IMG/VR virus record: IMGVR_UViG_3300049847_000273
Coordinates: 1-54,774 of that record
Reading direction: 5' to 3' (one strand)
Length of the DNA: 54,774 nt
Source of the DNA: a virus
Position 1 is the first letter of the stretch; every line of letters begins with the position of its first letter. Of this stretch, positions 1-6,845 are shown in pieces. The notes beneath the pieces are model-generated. The model was not told the DNA's origin, searched no databases, and saw nothing but the letters and a program-made list of their open reading frames with translations. Position numbers and translations under genes: made by a program.

Positions 1-892
1 CCACAGTACCTTTTTAAAGGCTGTATCACATGCCTCACGTTCGTTCTAATAGATTAAAAACAAAAAAAGGTATATGATATCCATTTCGCACTACAACGTC
101 TTAAAACGCATGAAACACGCCTTATATCGAATGTTTAAAACAATGCAAATCGTGTGTTTTGCCTTTTTTCCTGCCTTATGCTATGTTTACATATGCTTCT
201 CACTTTATTAAATGCCTTTGTTTTGCGTTAAAATCGACAATTTGCCTTTTTAATCCATTTAACGTTATGTTGCATTATACGCTATGTATTGAGGTGTAGT
301 GTATATGCGTATTACTTCATTTAAGGCTAATTTAAAAGCATTTTAACATTTTACCAATACCATAGTACGTTGTTTAGGTATTTGCAAATAACGGTTTTTT
401 GACTGTTTTAGGCACTTTTTGCCCTTTTTAGCCGTTTATTCATTACTTAATATAGCCCTTGTTTTAGTCATTCTAATAAACGAACTTTCTTTAGTGGTAT
501 TATAGCCCTGCCCTTCTCTCTTTTCTCTCTCTAACGGCTTTCTTTTTAGCCTTGTTTGATATTGTTTGCAATAGCCTTTTAACCGATTGTTTGCTTGCTT
601 GAGTCTATTGCTATGCTTATGCATTGGTAGCGCCTATTGTTTAGGCTTTAATTCAATTGCTTATATTGCTTTGCCTATCCTATTGCCTTGCCCTCTCTAT
701 TCGTGCCTATGCTTTACCCATCATTTGCGCTTGCTATTCGCTTGGATGCACCCATCACACACAATTGATACTATTCATTCACTTGTATGTTGTTTACTGG
801 AAATCGATTTTTTAAAATTTTGAACAAAAAAAAAGCCCTAACTTTTGAAAAGTTAAGGCATAAAAAAACCGCCTATTATAGCGGTTTAAAAA
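1..892. other. Long region without a convincing gene
   Basis: I see no gene that I trust here. The plus strand is pyrimidine-rich and full of short words such as GCCTT, GCCTA, TATTGC and ATAGCC; GCC is several times commoner than GGC. The two open frames inside (minus 436-624, about 62 aa, Lys/Arg-rich; plus 587-823, about 78 aa, Cys/Leu-rich) lack protein-like composition and a promoter. The region lies downstream of the last leftward gene. If the sequence is circular or joined end to end it would sit just upstream of the terminase gene, a usual place for a packaging site or origin. That role is inference only. Confidence 0.5.
835..887 (-). terminator. Two hairpin terminators at the end of the leftward transcript
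   Basis: Stem AAACCGC (866-872) pairs with GCGGTTT (881-887) and on the minus strand is followed by a T run, ending the transcript of the gene at 893. A second imperfect stem (835-859, GCC..TAACTTTT with AAAGTTA..GGC) follows directly. Either could also act on the plus strand. Confidence 0.7.
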
Positions 893-1075
893 TTAATTTT
901 CATTGATTAATACTATTGTTTGTTTTATAAAATCAGGAGCTATAATCAACTTTCTTTCTTCTTCTTTTAAATAGAGCCTATCGCCTTCTATTCTTATAAA
1001 ATTTTCTGCTTTGAAAGTGTAAGCTATTTCTTTTTTTGATTTTCCGATCATTACTATCGTTGTTATCGTTTTCAT
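893..1075 (-). CDS. Small hypothetical protein (60 aa)
   Basis: A 60-residue protein of unrecognised family. It starts with a short hydrophobic beta-like stretch (KTITTIVMIG), then charged sequence with an acidic-basic patch (LKEEERKL) and a hydrophobic end. The start codon is the only reasonable Met. It lies 8 bases after the membrane peptide gene at 1084 in the same direction, so the two are probably co-transcribed from the promoter inside the 1221-1317 repeat. A hairpin terminator follows at once. No function can be proposed. Confidence 0.5.
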   Translation of the reverse strand: MKTITTIVMIGKSKKEIAYTFKAENFIRIEGDRLYLKEEERKLIIAPDFIKQTIVLINEN

Positions 1076-1083
1076 AATCTTAA

Positions 1084-1209
1084 TTATTTACAAATTATAG
1101 TTTCGAACTTTGAGTGGCTATTAGTCAACTCTATGCCCGCAAAAATTAGAAATAAAATAGATAAAGAAATAACTAAGGTAATTGCGATTTTTGATAATAA
1201 AGTTTTCAT
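1084..1209 (-). CDS. Small membrane protein (41 aa)
   Basis: The open frame can be extended to 1278, but that would run through the promoter -7 box at 1247-1254. The internal Met at 1209 (MKTLLSK) is therefore the likely start and gives 41 residues. Two Lys come first, then one strong hydrophobic segment (about residues 7-27, rich in I, L, V, S), then a short polar tail with one Cys. This is a single-pass membrane peptide or an uncleaved lipid-facing peptide; the family is unknown. It is the first gene after the first copy of the 97-base promoter repeat. Confidence 0.55.
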   Translation of the reverse strand: MKTLLSKIAITLVISLSILFLIFAGIELTNSHSKFETIICK

Positions 1210-1220
1210 AATATTGATTT

Positions 1221-1317
1221 TTGTCGTTTTTTGCTTTATTGCTTCACAAAGATACATAAGTTTATTTGTTATTTCCAAACTTTTTCTGAAAATAATTCAA
1301 AAAAACTTTTAAAGCAT
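1221..1317 (-). repeat. 97-base perfect direct repeat, copy 1 (promoter cassette)
   Basis: Identical over all 97 bases to 2217-2313. On the minus strand each copy begins just after a terminator hairpin, contains a full Bacteroidota promoter and ends a few bases before a start codon. It is a duplicated promoter region rather than a transposon: there are no terminal inverted repeats and no transposase. Confidence 0.9.
1247..1279 (-). promoter_or_regulatory. Bacteroidota-type promoter for 1209-893
   Basis: Minus strand -7 box TATCTTTG (1254-1247) is a perfect TAnnTTTG match, with TTTG at 1279-1276 and 21 bases between them. Confidence 0.75.
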
Positions 1318-1321
1318 GAAA

Positions 1322-1343
1322 AAACCGCTTGTTAAAGCGGTTT
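1322..1343 (-). terminator. Hairpin terminator
   Basis: Perfect 9-bp stem AAACCGCTT / AAGCGGTTT with a 4-base loop, followed on the minus strand by TTTTTTC. It closes the transcript of the genes from 2204 to 1347. Confidence 0.8.
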
Positions 1344-1346
1344 AGA

Positions 1347-1433
1347 TTAAAGATAAAAATAGATTGCGTGCATTATGATAGTCGCTATAATCGTGTAAAA
1401 ATAGAACATTCCGACGCTCGCTTGTCTTTTCAT
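1347..1433 (-). CDS. Membrane microprotein (28 aa)
   Basis: ATG at 1433 overlaps the stop of the upstream gene as ATGA, an arrangement typical of translational coupling. The 28 residues start MKRQASVGMFYFYT and continue as one hydrophobic, aromatic-rich helix to the end (last residues YFYL). It stops 4 bases before a terminator hairpin. The coupling and the positive-then-hydrophobic layout support a real single-pass membrane peptide, but I do not recognise a family. Confidence 0.45.
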   Translation of the reverse strand: MKRQASVGMFYFYTIIATIIMHAIYFYL

Positions 1434-1618
1434 TGGTTTTGGTTTTTAAAGTTAAAACTTTTCGCTGGTAAGTCCTCTCTAAAATTCTCAACAAAATGAT
1501 ATAATCTTGTTGCTACCTTGATTATTATTTCGTTGCCAAAATAATCATACAATGATTGACTTAGACTGTCAATACCATCCAATACTCTAAATACTAATAA
1601 CGTTTTTTTTGTGTACAT
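1430..1618 (-). CDS. Small hypothetical protein (62 aa)
   Basis: A 62-residue protein starting MYTKKTLLVFRVLDG, with mixed hydrophobic and charged sequence and an Asn/Gln/Lys-rich end. It may form two short amphipathic helices; there is no clear membrane segment. It sits in a leftward string of short genes transcribed from the second 97-base promoter repeat, and its stop codon overlaps the start of the 28-residue membrane peptide. The family is unknown. Confidence 0.5.
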   Translation of the reverse strand: MYTKKTLLVFRVLDGIDSLSQSLYDYFGNEIIIKVATRLYHFVENFREDLPAKSFNFKNQNQ

Positions 1619-1622
1619 GATT

Positions 1623-1712
1623 TTATATTTTAAAAATTAAACTTGCTAATGTTCTAATTAAAAAATAGCTGCCCATTAGAATAGCTATTTTTATTTGTGT
1701 TGATTTTTTCAT
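1623..1712 (-). CDS. Membrane microprotein (29 aa)
   Basis: ATG at 1712 overlaps the end of the upstream gene (stop at 1714) almost exactly. The product starts MKKSTQIKIAIL and is one hydrophobic helix with a basic start and a Lys near the end. Placement with no gap between two other leftward genes supports translation. Its length is too short for any family call. Confidence 0.4.
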   Translation of the reverse strand: MKKSTQIKIAILMGSYFLIRTLASLIFKI

Positions 1713-1713
1713 T

Positions 1714-1914
1714 TTAAACCTGATCCCAAATTGACTTTAACGCTTGTTTTTTTGTAGTTCCAAAACAAGTTTCTCCTGATTTAATAGCGTCGATTTTTGT
1801 CATGTCAGTGACCAAAATAGATATTTCTTTACCTCTTTTGATTACTATTGCGGTGTAATGCCCCGCCATTCTAAATTTAAGTGTAATTCTTTCGCTTAAT
1901 TGTTGTGTAGTCAT
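1714..1914 (-). CDS. Small hypothetical protein (66 aa)
   Basis: A 66-residue protein with regular alternation suggesting a small beta sheet (HYTAIVIKRGKEISILV) and a C-terminal helix ending KSIWDQV. It lies 5 bases after the secreted protein gene at 1920. It has no signal peptide or membrane segment and no recognised family. Confidence 0.5.
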   Translation of the reverse strand: MTTQQLSERITLKFRMAGHYTAIVIKRGKEISILVTDMTKIDAIKSGETCFGTTKKQALKSIWDQV

Positions 1915-1919
1915 TTTTC

Positions 1920-2204
1920 TTATTTATTAGAGTTAATAAAATTTTTGTACTGTACTGTATTTGTAAGCAAGGATAAGTTTTCGTTGTAAACCGTCTCACG
2001 ATCATTTTTTACATTAAAACTTGGGTCACTTTTTAATTTGGAATAAACGTAAATTGAAGCCTTTCCAGTTTTGCCATCTCTCACGCCTCTTTCGATAGCT
2101 ACTATCTTTTTTGTTTGCGGAACGTTGTTTAGGTTATTATTTTTTTCGGTTGCATTAGCTGCAATTGAGAAAATTAATCCGATTGTTAAAATTAAGCTTT
2201 TCAT
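1920..2204 (-). CDS. Secreted or periplasmic small protein (94 aa)
   Basis: The N terminus (MKSLILTIGLIFSIAANA) is a typical signal peptide with a likely cut after ANA (about residue 18). The remaining 75 residues are polar and Asn/Lys-rich, without cysteines. It is the first gene after the second 97-base promoter repeat. Phages use exported small proteins in lysis or superinfection control, but nothing here shows which, if either. Confidence 0.6.
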   Translation of the reverse strand: MKSLILTIGLIFSIAANATEKNNNLNNVPQTKKIVAIERGVRDGKTGKASIYVYSKLKSDPSFNVKNDRETVYNENLSLLTNTVQYKNFINSNK

Positions 2205-2216
2205 AATGTTTAAATT

Positions 2217-2313
2217 TTGTCGTTTTTTGCTTTATTGCTTCACAAAGATACATAAGTTTATTTGTTATTTCCAAACTTTTTCTGAAAATAATTCAAAAAA
2301 ACTTTTAAAGCAT
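2217..2313 (-). repeat. 97-base perfect direct repeat, copy 2 (promoter cassette)
   Basis: Identical to 1221-1317 base for base. It lies between a terminator (2318-2340) and the start of the secreted protein gene. Confidence 0.9.
2243..2275 (-). promoter_or_regulatory. Bacteroidota-type promoter for 2204-1347
   Basis: TATCTTTG on the minus strand at 2250-2243 with TTTG at 2275-2272 (21 bases apart), inside the second repeat copy. Confidence 0.75.
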
Positions 2314-2317
2314 AAAA

Positions 2318-2340
2318 AAAGCCTTGAAAAACAAGGCTTT
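2318..2340 (-). terminator. Hairpin terminator
   Basis: Perfect 9-bp stem AAAGCCTTG / CAAGGCTTT, followed on the minus strand by a T run. It ends the transcript of 2703-2351. Confidence 0.8.
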
Positions 2341-2350
2341 TAAATGGTTT

Positions 2351-2446
2351 TTATTTTTGTATCAATACCGATAAAATGACGGTTAAAATCAAAATTAACG
2401 CAAAAGGCGTTGTTTTTTGTTCAAAGGTTGGTTGTCGCTTTCTCAT
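2351..2446 (-). CDS. Membrane microprotein (31 aa)
   Basis: ATG at 2446 overlaps the end of the gene at 2449 within a few bases. The product starts MRKRQPTFEQKTTPF (basic, polar) and continues as one strong hydrophobic helix (ALILILTVILSVLI) to the end. Its stop lies 10 bases before a terminator. It resembles the 28- and 29-residue peptides further left in layout but not in sequence. Confidence 0.45.
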   Translation of the reverse strand: MRKRQPTFEQKTTPFALILILTVILSVLIQK

Positions 2447-2448
2447 GG

Positions 2449-2703
2449 TTAATAAAAGAAATAAGTTATTTTTTTTTGTGATTTGTCAGGACTTACAGAG
2501 GTATGAATTGTGCAACCTAAATCAAATTTTACTCCTTGTCTAGTTTTTTCAAAACCTCCCAAACTTTTAAAAAATTTCTTAGTTTGAGAAGATAAGTACT
2601 TTTTTTTAAAATCGTAGTCCTTTGTATCTTTTTCAACTGAAATTAGTTTATAATTTTTAGCCACTAACTCAAAAATTTCTTGATAATAATTAAATGAAAT
2701 CAT
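2449..2703 (-). CDS. Small hypothetical protein (84 aa)
   Basis: The open frame extends to 2742 but then overlaps the promoter -7 box at 2740-2747, so the Met at 2703 (MISFNYYQEIF) is the likely start. The 84 residues are Lys-rich, with FKSLGGFEKTRQGVKF in the middle and one Cys. No membrane segment and no known family. It has its own promoter and is followed by a coupled membrane peptide and a terminator. Confidence 0.5.
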   Translation of the reverse strand: MISFNYYQEIFELVAKNYKLISVEKDTKDYDFKKKYLSSQTKKFFKSLGGFEKTRQGVKFDLGCTIHTSVSPDKSQKKITYFFY

Positions 2704-2739
2704 GGTTTTATCGTTTTTTATTATTGCATTATTGCACCA

Positions 2740-2768
2740 CAAAAGTACAAGCTTATTTTAAATAAACA
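2740..2768 (-). promoter_or_regulatory. Bacteroidota-type promoter for 2703-2351
   Basis: Minus strand TACTTTTG (2747-2740), a perfect TAnnTTTG, with TTG at 2768-2766 (18 bases apart). Confidence 0.65.
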
Positions 2769-2814
2769 ATAGAAAAACTTAAAATAATTAAAAAATCTTT
2801 TTATAAAATTAAAA

Positions 2815-2836
2815 AAGTCCTTAAAAATAAGAACTT
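2815..2836 (-). terminator. Hairpin terminator after the spike gene
   Basis: Stem AAGTCCTTA / TAAGAACTT (9 bp, one G-U pair), then TTTTTT on the minus strand. It ends the gene at 2854. Confidence 0.65.
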
Positions 2837-2853
2837 AGCAAGGATTAAAAATT

Positions 2854-3345
2854 TTACTTTAAATAGATATTTTCGCTTTTACAATCGCTTAAATCTATAT
2901 TTATAGGTGCATTTACATAAGTGCCTCCTATTGAAGTTATAGCCGTTTGAACCTTTAAAAATTCGGTATTAATATCATTTTTCAACTTTTGCAAATCTTG
3001 ATCTAATGGTTCAAAAAGTACCGCTTTATTGGTTCCTCCGTTCAGGATCATTTTACCGTCATTTTTCAAATAGATTTCAGCTTTAAATAATCCAGTATTC
3101 GGATCAATCGAGAATAGTCGGCTGGCACCAGGAGCGCAAACCCTATCACGTTGGATATATCCAATTATTACCGCTTCGTCAGAATTTGAAGTTTCGGCAA
3201 AAATGGCCGTCATTCCTTCAGGAGCTGCACTATCAAAACCAAAAGGACTTATTTCTTTGGCCGTTTTTGGTCCGAACTGGATCACTTTTAATATTCTTTG
3301 TCCGTTCTCAATTATTACGCTTTTAACCTTGCTTAGTGTTATCAT
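2854..3345 (-). CDS. Baseplate spike-like protein (Mu gp45 type)
   Basis: A 163-residue protein with the layout of Mu gp45-family baseplate spikes: an N-terminal OB-like beta region (residues 1-90, including ILKVIQFGPKTAKEISPFGF and the turn AAPEGMTAIF), then beta repeats with LKNDGKMILNGG, a pattern typical of needle-like trimeric spikes. It would sit at the tip of the contractile tail and pierce the cell surface. It is separated from the other baseplate genes by a 2-kb cluster of small genes with its own promoter and terminator, so the cluster looks inserted between hub and spike. No promoter was seen directly upstream. Confidence 0.65.
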   Translation of the reverse strand: MITLSKVKSVIIENGQRILKVIQFGPKTAKEISPFGFDSAAPEGMTAIFAETSNSDEAVIIGYIQRDRVCAPGASRLFSIDPNTGLFKAEIYLKNDGKMILNGGTNKAVLFEPLDQDLQKLKNDINTEFLKVQTAITSIGGTYVNAPINIDLSDCKSENIYLK

Positions 3346-3430
3346 AGTAGCTTATATTTTTAATGTAAAATTACACTTAATCAAAATGTTGTTTCAAAAA
3401 AAAAAAATATTTTTTTCCTGCAAAAAAAAA

Positions 3431-3459
3431 ACCTCGCCACAAAATCAATTGGGCGAGGT
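3431..3459 (-). terminator. Hairpin terminator
   Basis: GC-rich stem ACCTCGCC / GGCGAGGT followed on the minus strand by ten T residues: a strong terminator for the small-gene cluster 5446-3480. Confidence 0.85.
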
Positions 3460-3479
3460 GGAAAAAAAGGAAAAAACGA

Positions 3480-3719
3480 CTAAACCTTTTTTAATATCTT
3501 TTCGGCGTGGTTCAAGTCTTCTAACCTTTGCATAAGTACCGTTTTTTCTTGCTGGATTCGCTCAATTGTCTTGTTGACTACCAAACTTACCAAAATTGAT
3601 TTTTCGAAGTTAGAAAGGCTTAAAATCATTATTTCGTTTGTGATAAATTCGGCCTTTTCGTTTATCACGTCTTCGGTTGATTTTTTTTTGAATATTCTCA
3701 CTTTACTTTTTTTAAGCAT
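3480..3719 (-). CDS. Small coiled-coil hypothetical protein (79 aa)
   Basis: A Lys-rich start (MLKKSKVRIFKKK) precedes helical, coiled-coil-like sequence with KTIERIQQEKTVLMQRLEDL. It overlaps the upstream gene by 8 bases and is the last gene before the terminator. No family is recognised. A DNA- or RNA-binding role would fit the basic start but is not shown. Confidence 0.5.
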   Translation of the reverse strand: MLKKSKVRIFKKKSTEDVINEKAEFITNEIMILSLSNFEKSILVSLVVNKTIERIQQEKTVLMQRLEDLNHAEKILKKV

Positions 3720-4128
3720 TTAAAAAATTAATTTTCTCAATTATATTACTCATAAAAGTGTCGCGAATTTCGCCATTAGAATTGTCTAATACAATTCTAT
3801 TTTCATAAATATCAATGACTCTATAATTACGGATTTTTATATGTTTCATTTGTTTTAATCCATTTAAAGTGATACCTAAATCAATAGGTAACTTTAAAAT
3901 ATCGTGTTTTATGATTTTCATTTTTTTTATTTCGTTATTAATTTCGGTTAAAGTTTTTTTTCTGAAATCATTTATTGACGCTATGTCTGCAAAATCAAAT
4001 TTTTCCCTTTTCATAAAAGTGAGTCCGATAGTTCCCGCTATGAAATAAATTTTTCCCCGTAGATGCTCAATTGAAGCACTATCTAATATGCTTTTGCAAT
4101 AGTCTAATTCTATTTGTGAAATTTTCAT
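3712..4128 (-). CDS. Hypothetical protein (138 aa)
   Basis: A soluble, helical protein (138 aa) beginning MKISQIELDYCKSIL. It contains several Lys/Ile-rich stretches (KTLTEINNEIKKMKIIKHDIL) and a beta-like C-terminal part. The start overlaps the stop of the upstream gene by 4 bases (ATGA). Its first residues MKIS match the upstream gene's MKIS start. No family is recognised. Confidence 0.5.
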   Translation of the reverse strand: MKISQIELDYCKSILDSASIEHLRGKIYFIAGTIGLTFMKREKFDFADIASINDFRKKTLTEINNEIKKMKIIKHDILKLPIDLGITLNGLKQMKHIKIRNYRVIDIYENRIVLDNSNGEIRDTFMSNIIEKINFLNA

Positions 4129-4442
4129 AATATTGATTTTATGTTTACCAGTATTTCATCCACTACATTTTTAACGGTTCCGTTTAAAGATTTGTGAAAA
4201 TTCCACTTTCCGGACCACGAATTATGGCCAATATCTTCAGTGACTTTTTCAACGTCTATAAATCTACCATACAAAGAAAAACAAACTCCATTGTCTTCAT
4301 CAATACGTAGGTACAATGTTCCGAATTTTGTTTCTAAATCGAACTTTAAAGGATCACTAATAAAAGCTATTGCCCCTAAACCAGTTAACGAAATTTGCGT
4401 TTTAGAAACGAATGCTACACTATCTTTTTTTGAAATTTTCAT
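4125..4442 (-). CDS. Hypothetical protein (105 aa)
   Basis: A 105-residue, mostly beta protein beginning MKISKKDSVAFVSKTQISLTG. It contains KFGTLYLRIDEDNGVCFSLY and NSWSGKWNFHKSLNGT, and no membrane segment. It lies between the acidic protein gene at 4455 and the gene at 3712, with short overlap downstream. The family is unknown. Confidence 0.5.
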   Translation of the reverse strand: MKISKKDSVAFVSKTQISLTGLGAIAFISDPLKFDLETKFGTLYLRIDEDNGVCFSLYGRFIDVEKVTEDIGHNSWSGKWNFHKSLNGTVKNVVDEILVNIKSIL

Positions 4443-4454
4443 AACTCGTAAATT

Positions 4455-4841
4455 TTAAAATTCGTCTTCGTCTTCTTCTTCTTCGCTTGGTTCACGCAAT
4501 TCCCACGTGTACACGTCTTCGGACCAACTATCAAAACCTTCATTAATTGCGTCCTCACTGCAAAATAATTCCATACTAGAAATAGAATAATCGGCATCAC
4601 CGTCTTCATTACATAGAACTCTACAACAATCCAAATCGTACCATCCAGTTTGTTCAACGCCGTCTTCTAATTCAGTCAACCAAACTATATTGTTTGATTT
4701 TTCCCAATTGTCATTGGTCATGTTTTGCGCAAATTCTTTTTTTGCTTCGTCAAATGAAGTAGCATATATGCTGCCTACTTCTTTAAAACTTTGTCCGTCT
4801 CTTTTTCTGAAAATTGGGTAGTGGGTGAAATTTGTTTCCAT
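4455..4841 (-). CDS. Acidic hypothetical protein (128 aa)
   Basis: A strongly acidic protein, ending in EPSEEEEDEDEF. It is Trp- and Cys-containing, with about 4 Cys (LDCCRVLCNEDGD) that could bind metal. Very acidic small phage proteins are often DNA mimics or inhibitors of host DNA-binding enzymes; that is a possibility only. An open frame at 4439-4657 lies in another frame of the same DNA and is not coding. Confidence 0.55.
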   Translation of the reverse strand: METNFTHYPIFRKRDGQSFKEVGSIYATSFDEAKKEFAQNMTNDNWEKSNNIVWLTELEDGVEQTGWYDLDCCRVLCNEDGDADYSISSMELFCSEDAINEGFDSWSEDVYTWELREPSEEEEDEDEF

Positions 4842-4858
4842 GATTTTTATCGTTTTTT

Positions 4859-5446
4859 TTAGTTGTTAAATTGTTTACCGTTTGCCAAATAATCTTGATC
4901 ATTATCAATTAATGATTCTATTATGAATTCGTCACTTCTTTGATATTCTATATCGGAATAACCTTGATTCTCTAAATCTTTACATAATTCAATATAAAGA
5001 CTTTCTATATTTTCACAAACTTTTGTAACAATTTCGTTTATGTTTTGATAATCATTTTTGTATGATTCTAAACTATAATCAATATCGCTTTTACTTGCAT
5101 AACAATATCGGCCGTTGTTACCCGTGTTTTTAAAACTACAATTATCTAAAATTGCTTTTGCGGTTTTTTCTTTTTCTGAACCTAAAATTTCTAAAAAAAA
5201 GGACAAAAGTATTTTTTCGTCAATTTTATTACAACTAAAACTTAAGCCGTCACCTTGAGAATAAGATAGACTATACTCTATTCTTATATCGTCATAAAAA
5301 CCTGCATTTTCAATTTGTTCTTTTGCGTTGTCATAAAAGTAGTCTAAAGAAATTTCGTCTTTATTTCTACAAATTTCAATCGCCACTTGTTTTGCGTCTT
5401 CGCTTAATTCCTCAAATTTGTAAACTTTTGTTCTTACTGTTCTCAT
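4859..5446 (-). CDS. Conserved phage protein with YKFxELSxxAK start (195 aa)
   Basis: The N terminus VYKFEELSEDAKQVAIE and the middle SYSQGDGLSFS match a widespread phage and plasmid family of unknown function that I recognise by these two motifs. The protein is acidic and soluble, 195 residues. It is the first gene after the promoter at about 5515 and heads an early-type cluster of five genes ending at 3480. The cluster position between baseplate hub and spike suggests a gene insertion. Confidence 0.6.
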   Translation of the reverse strand: MRTVRTKVYKFEELSEDAKQVAIEICRNKDEISLDYFYDNAKEQIENAGFYDDIRIEYSLSYSQGDGLSFSCNKIDEKILLSFFLEILGSEKEKTAKAILDNCSFKNTGNNGRYCYASKSDIDYSLESYKNDYQNINEIVTKVCENIESLYIELCKDLENQGYSDIEYQRSDEFIIESLIDNDQDYLANGKQFNN

Positions 5447-5511
5447 TTTTTTTCACGCCTTTTTGTTATCGAGAAGCGTCTAACTCCGTTGGTTAATGAA
5501 TTATTACATCG

Positions 5512-5541
5512 CAAAGATAGAAAGGTTTTTTAAATAAACAA
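5512..5541 (-). promoter_or_regulatory. Bacteroidota-type promoter for 5446-3480
   Basis: Minus strand TATCTTTG (5519-5512) with TTG at 5541-5539 (19 bases apart). The region upstream also matches the 2760 promoter (TATTGTTTATTTAAA). Confidence 0.75.
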
Positions 5542-5586
5542 TAGAAAAATTAAAAACTTTTGGAAAAAACTTTGTTTAAAACAAAG

Positions 5587-5608
5587 AACCCTTGAAAAAT
5601 CAAGGGTT
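5587..5608 (-). terminator. Hairpin terminator after baseplate hub
   Basis: Perfect 9-bp stem AACCCTTGA / TCAAGGGTT, then TTCTTTGTTTT on the minus strand. It ends the tail-baseplate transcript. Confidence 0.75.
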
Positions 5609-5625
5609 AAGAGTGATAAAAAATT

Positions 5626-6810
5626 TTACAAAATATCTTTTCTGTTCATGTATTGGTGATCTTCCTCGTTTAAATGTTCCTCAATATGGTAGTCTGGATC
5701 GCTATGATTAAAGAAGATATTTCTAATCTTTGGGCCACCTGTGAACGCCTCAGGAATTAAGCAGCTTATTTCAGTTGTTTCTTCTTTGTGGTCAATATTA
5801 AACGTGATAGTTTCAATCATAAATCGGTTATACGCATAACAGTATATATAATGATTATGCACGTTTATAATATCGCATGGAACCAAATTCAAAAATTCTT
5901 GGGTTCCTTGTAACTTCAGATTTAACGTAATACCTCGTAACTCGGCCGCCAGTTCGTTGTCGGCTCCGTCTTTCACGTCCGTGTCTGGTCCCGAAGTAAG
6001 GATCTTTGTTGTTGGCCTGAATTTAGGTATTAAAGTGTTAATAGCTTTGTCGGCCGTTGATACTCCCGCATTTTCGTCACTAGGTTGGCGCACTACATTA
6101 ATTTCAGAATGAAGTCCTTGGCCATTTACTTGAAAGTCCATACTTATAGTATTTCCCTTGGTAAAGAAATAGGCGGGTTTTGCGTCATAATCAATAGTAA
6201 ATAGTAACACTTCGCCTTTATTAGTGTGTGATAACAATAAGTTTTTTTGGCTTGCTAATTTGGCTAAATACTGTTTTACAGTTTCAGTAGGGCTTGCGCT
6301 GGTCCTGCCAAAAACTTGACTTGCTTTTGCTTTTAGTTTCTCATATTTTGAACGGTCAGAAAAAAATTTTTTTTTATTTTTTGGTAGTGGATCATAAGCC
6401 TGTTTGCTTCCTGTATCGGCAATTACCAAACCGATATTGTATAAGCTGCATAACCTGGACGCAATATCTTTTAGGGACCTACCAGTACTTTCTAGCGGGT
6501 AATCTTTTACCGGAATAGTCACGTCTTCGAGAATACCGCTCAGGGAGTAGCCCGAAATAGTCACCAGGTGCCTGCCCATGTCGCTCTGAAAATGATGATT
6601 CAAAATTGTCCCCGTGAGCATCAGCCTATTGTCGTTGTTGAAAATTTCCACCCGCTTGTACTGTAGTGGCTTGAAAATCTCTTGGTGTTCTTGGTTTTGA
6701 GCAGCAAATCTTGATTGAAACGTAAAAGTTGAAGCTATGGAATCTAGCTTCAAACTTACGTTTACACTTGTGAAAAAGTCTATGTTGTGTCCGTCTATCT
6801 TTATGACCAT
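5626..6810 (-). CDS. Baseplate hub protein (Mu gp44 / late control D type)
   Basis: A 394-residue protein starting MVIKIDGHNIDFFTSVNVSL. It has the sequence pattern of hub proteins of the Mu gp44 / T4 gp27 group: N-terminal beta domain (FTFQSRFAAQ, YKRVEIFNNDNRLMLTGTI), a middle alpha-beta domain with the helix SLKDIASRLCSLYNIG, and a second beta domain. The hub is a trimer that connects the tail tube to the spike. It follows the gpN-like gene as in Mu and is the last gene before a terminator. There is no lysozyme domain. Confidence 0.7.
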   Translation of the reverse strand: MVIKIDGHNIDFFTSVNVSLKLDSIASTFTFQSRFAAQNQEHQEIFKPLQYKRVEIFNNDNRLMLTGTILNHHFQSDMGRHLVTISGYSLSGILEDVTIPVKDYPLESTGRSLKDIASRLCSLYNIGLVIADTGSKQAYDPLPKNKKKFFSDRSKYEKLKAKASQVFGRTSASPTETVKQYLAKLASQKNLLLSHTNKGEVLLFTIDYDAKPAYFFTKGNTISMDFQVNGQGLHSEINVVRQPSDENAGVSTADKAINTLIPKFRPTTKILTSGPDTDVKDGADNELAAELRGITLNLKLQGTQEFLNLVPCDIINVHNHYIYCYAYNRFMIETITFNIDHKEETTEISCLIPEAFTGGPKIRNIFFNHSDPDYHIEEHLNEEDHQYMNRKDIL

Positions 6811-6845
6811 GATGTATGATTTATTGTTTCAAAAAAAAAAAAAAA

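Noticed and set aside
436-624. 62-residue leftward Lys/Arg-rich frame
   Set aside because: Lies in the biased non-coding region; basic low-complexity content follows from the purine-rich strand; no promoter.
587-823. 78-residue rightward frame rich in Cys and Leu
   Set aside because: Composition is unlike a folded protein, there is no promoter, and the T/C-rich strand alone explains the frame.
1221-2313. Insertion sequence bounded by the 97-base repeats
   Set aside because: No transposase, no inverted ends and no target duplication; the repeats are promoter regions in direct orientation.
4439-4657. 72-residue frame overlapping the acidic protein gene
   Set aside because: Same strand, other frame, inside 4455-4841, which has proper neighbours and start context.
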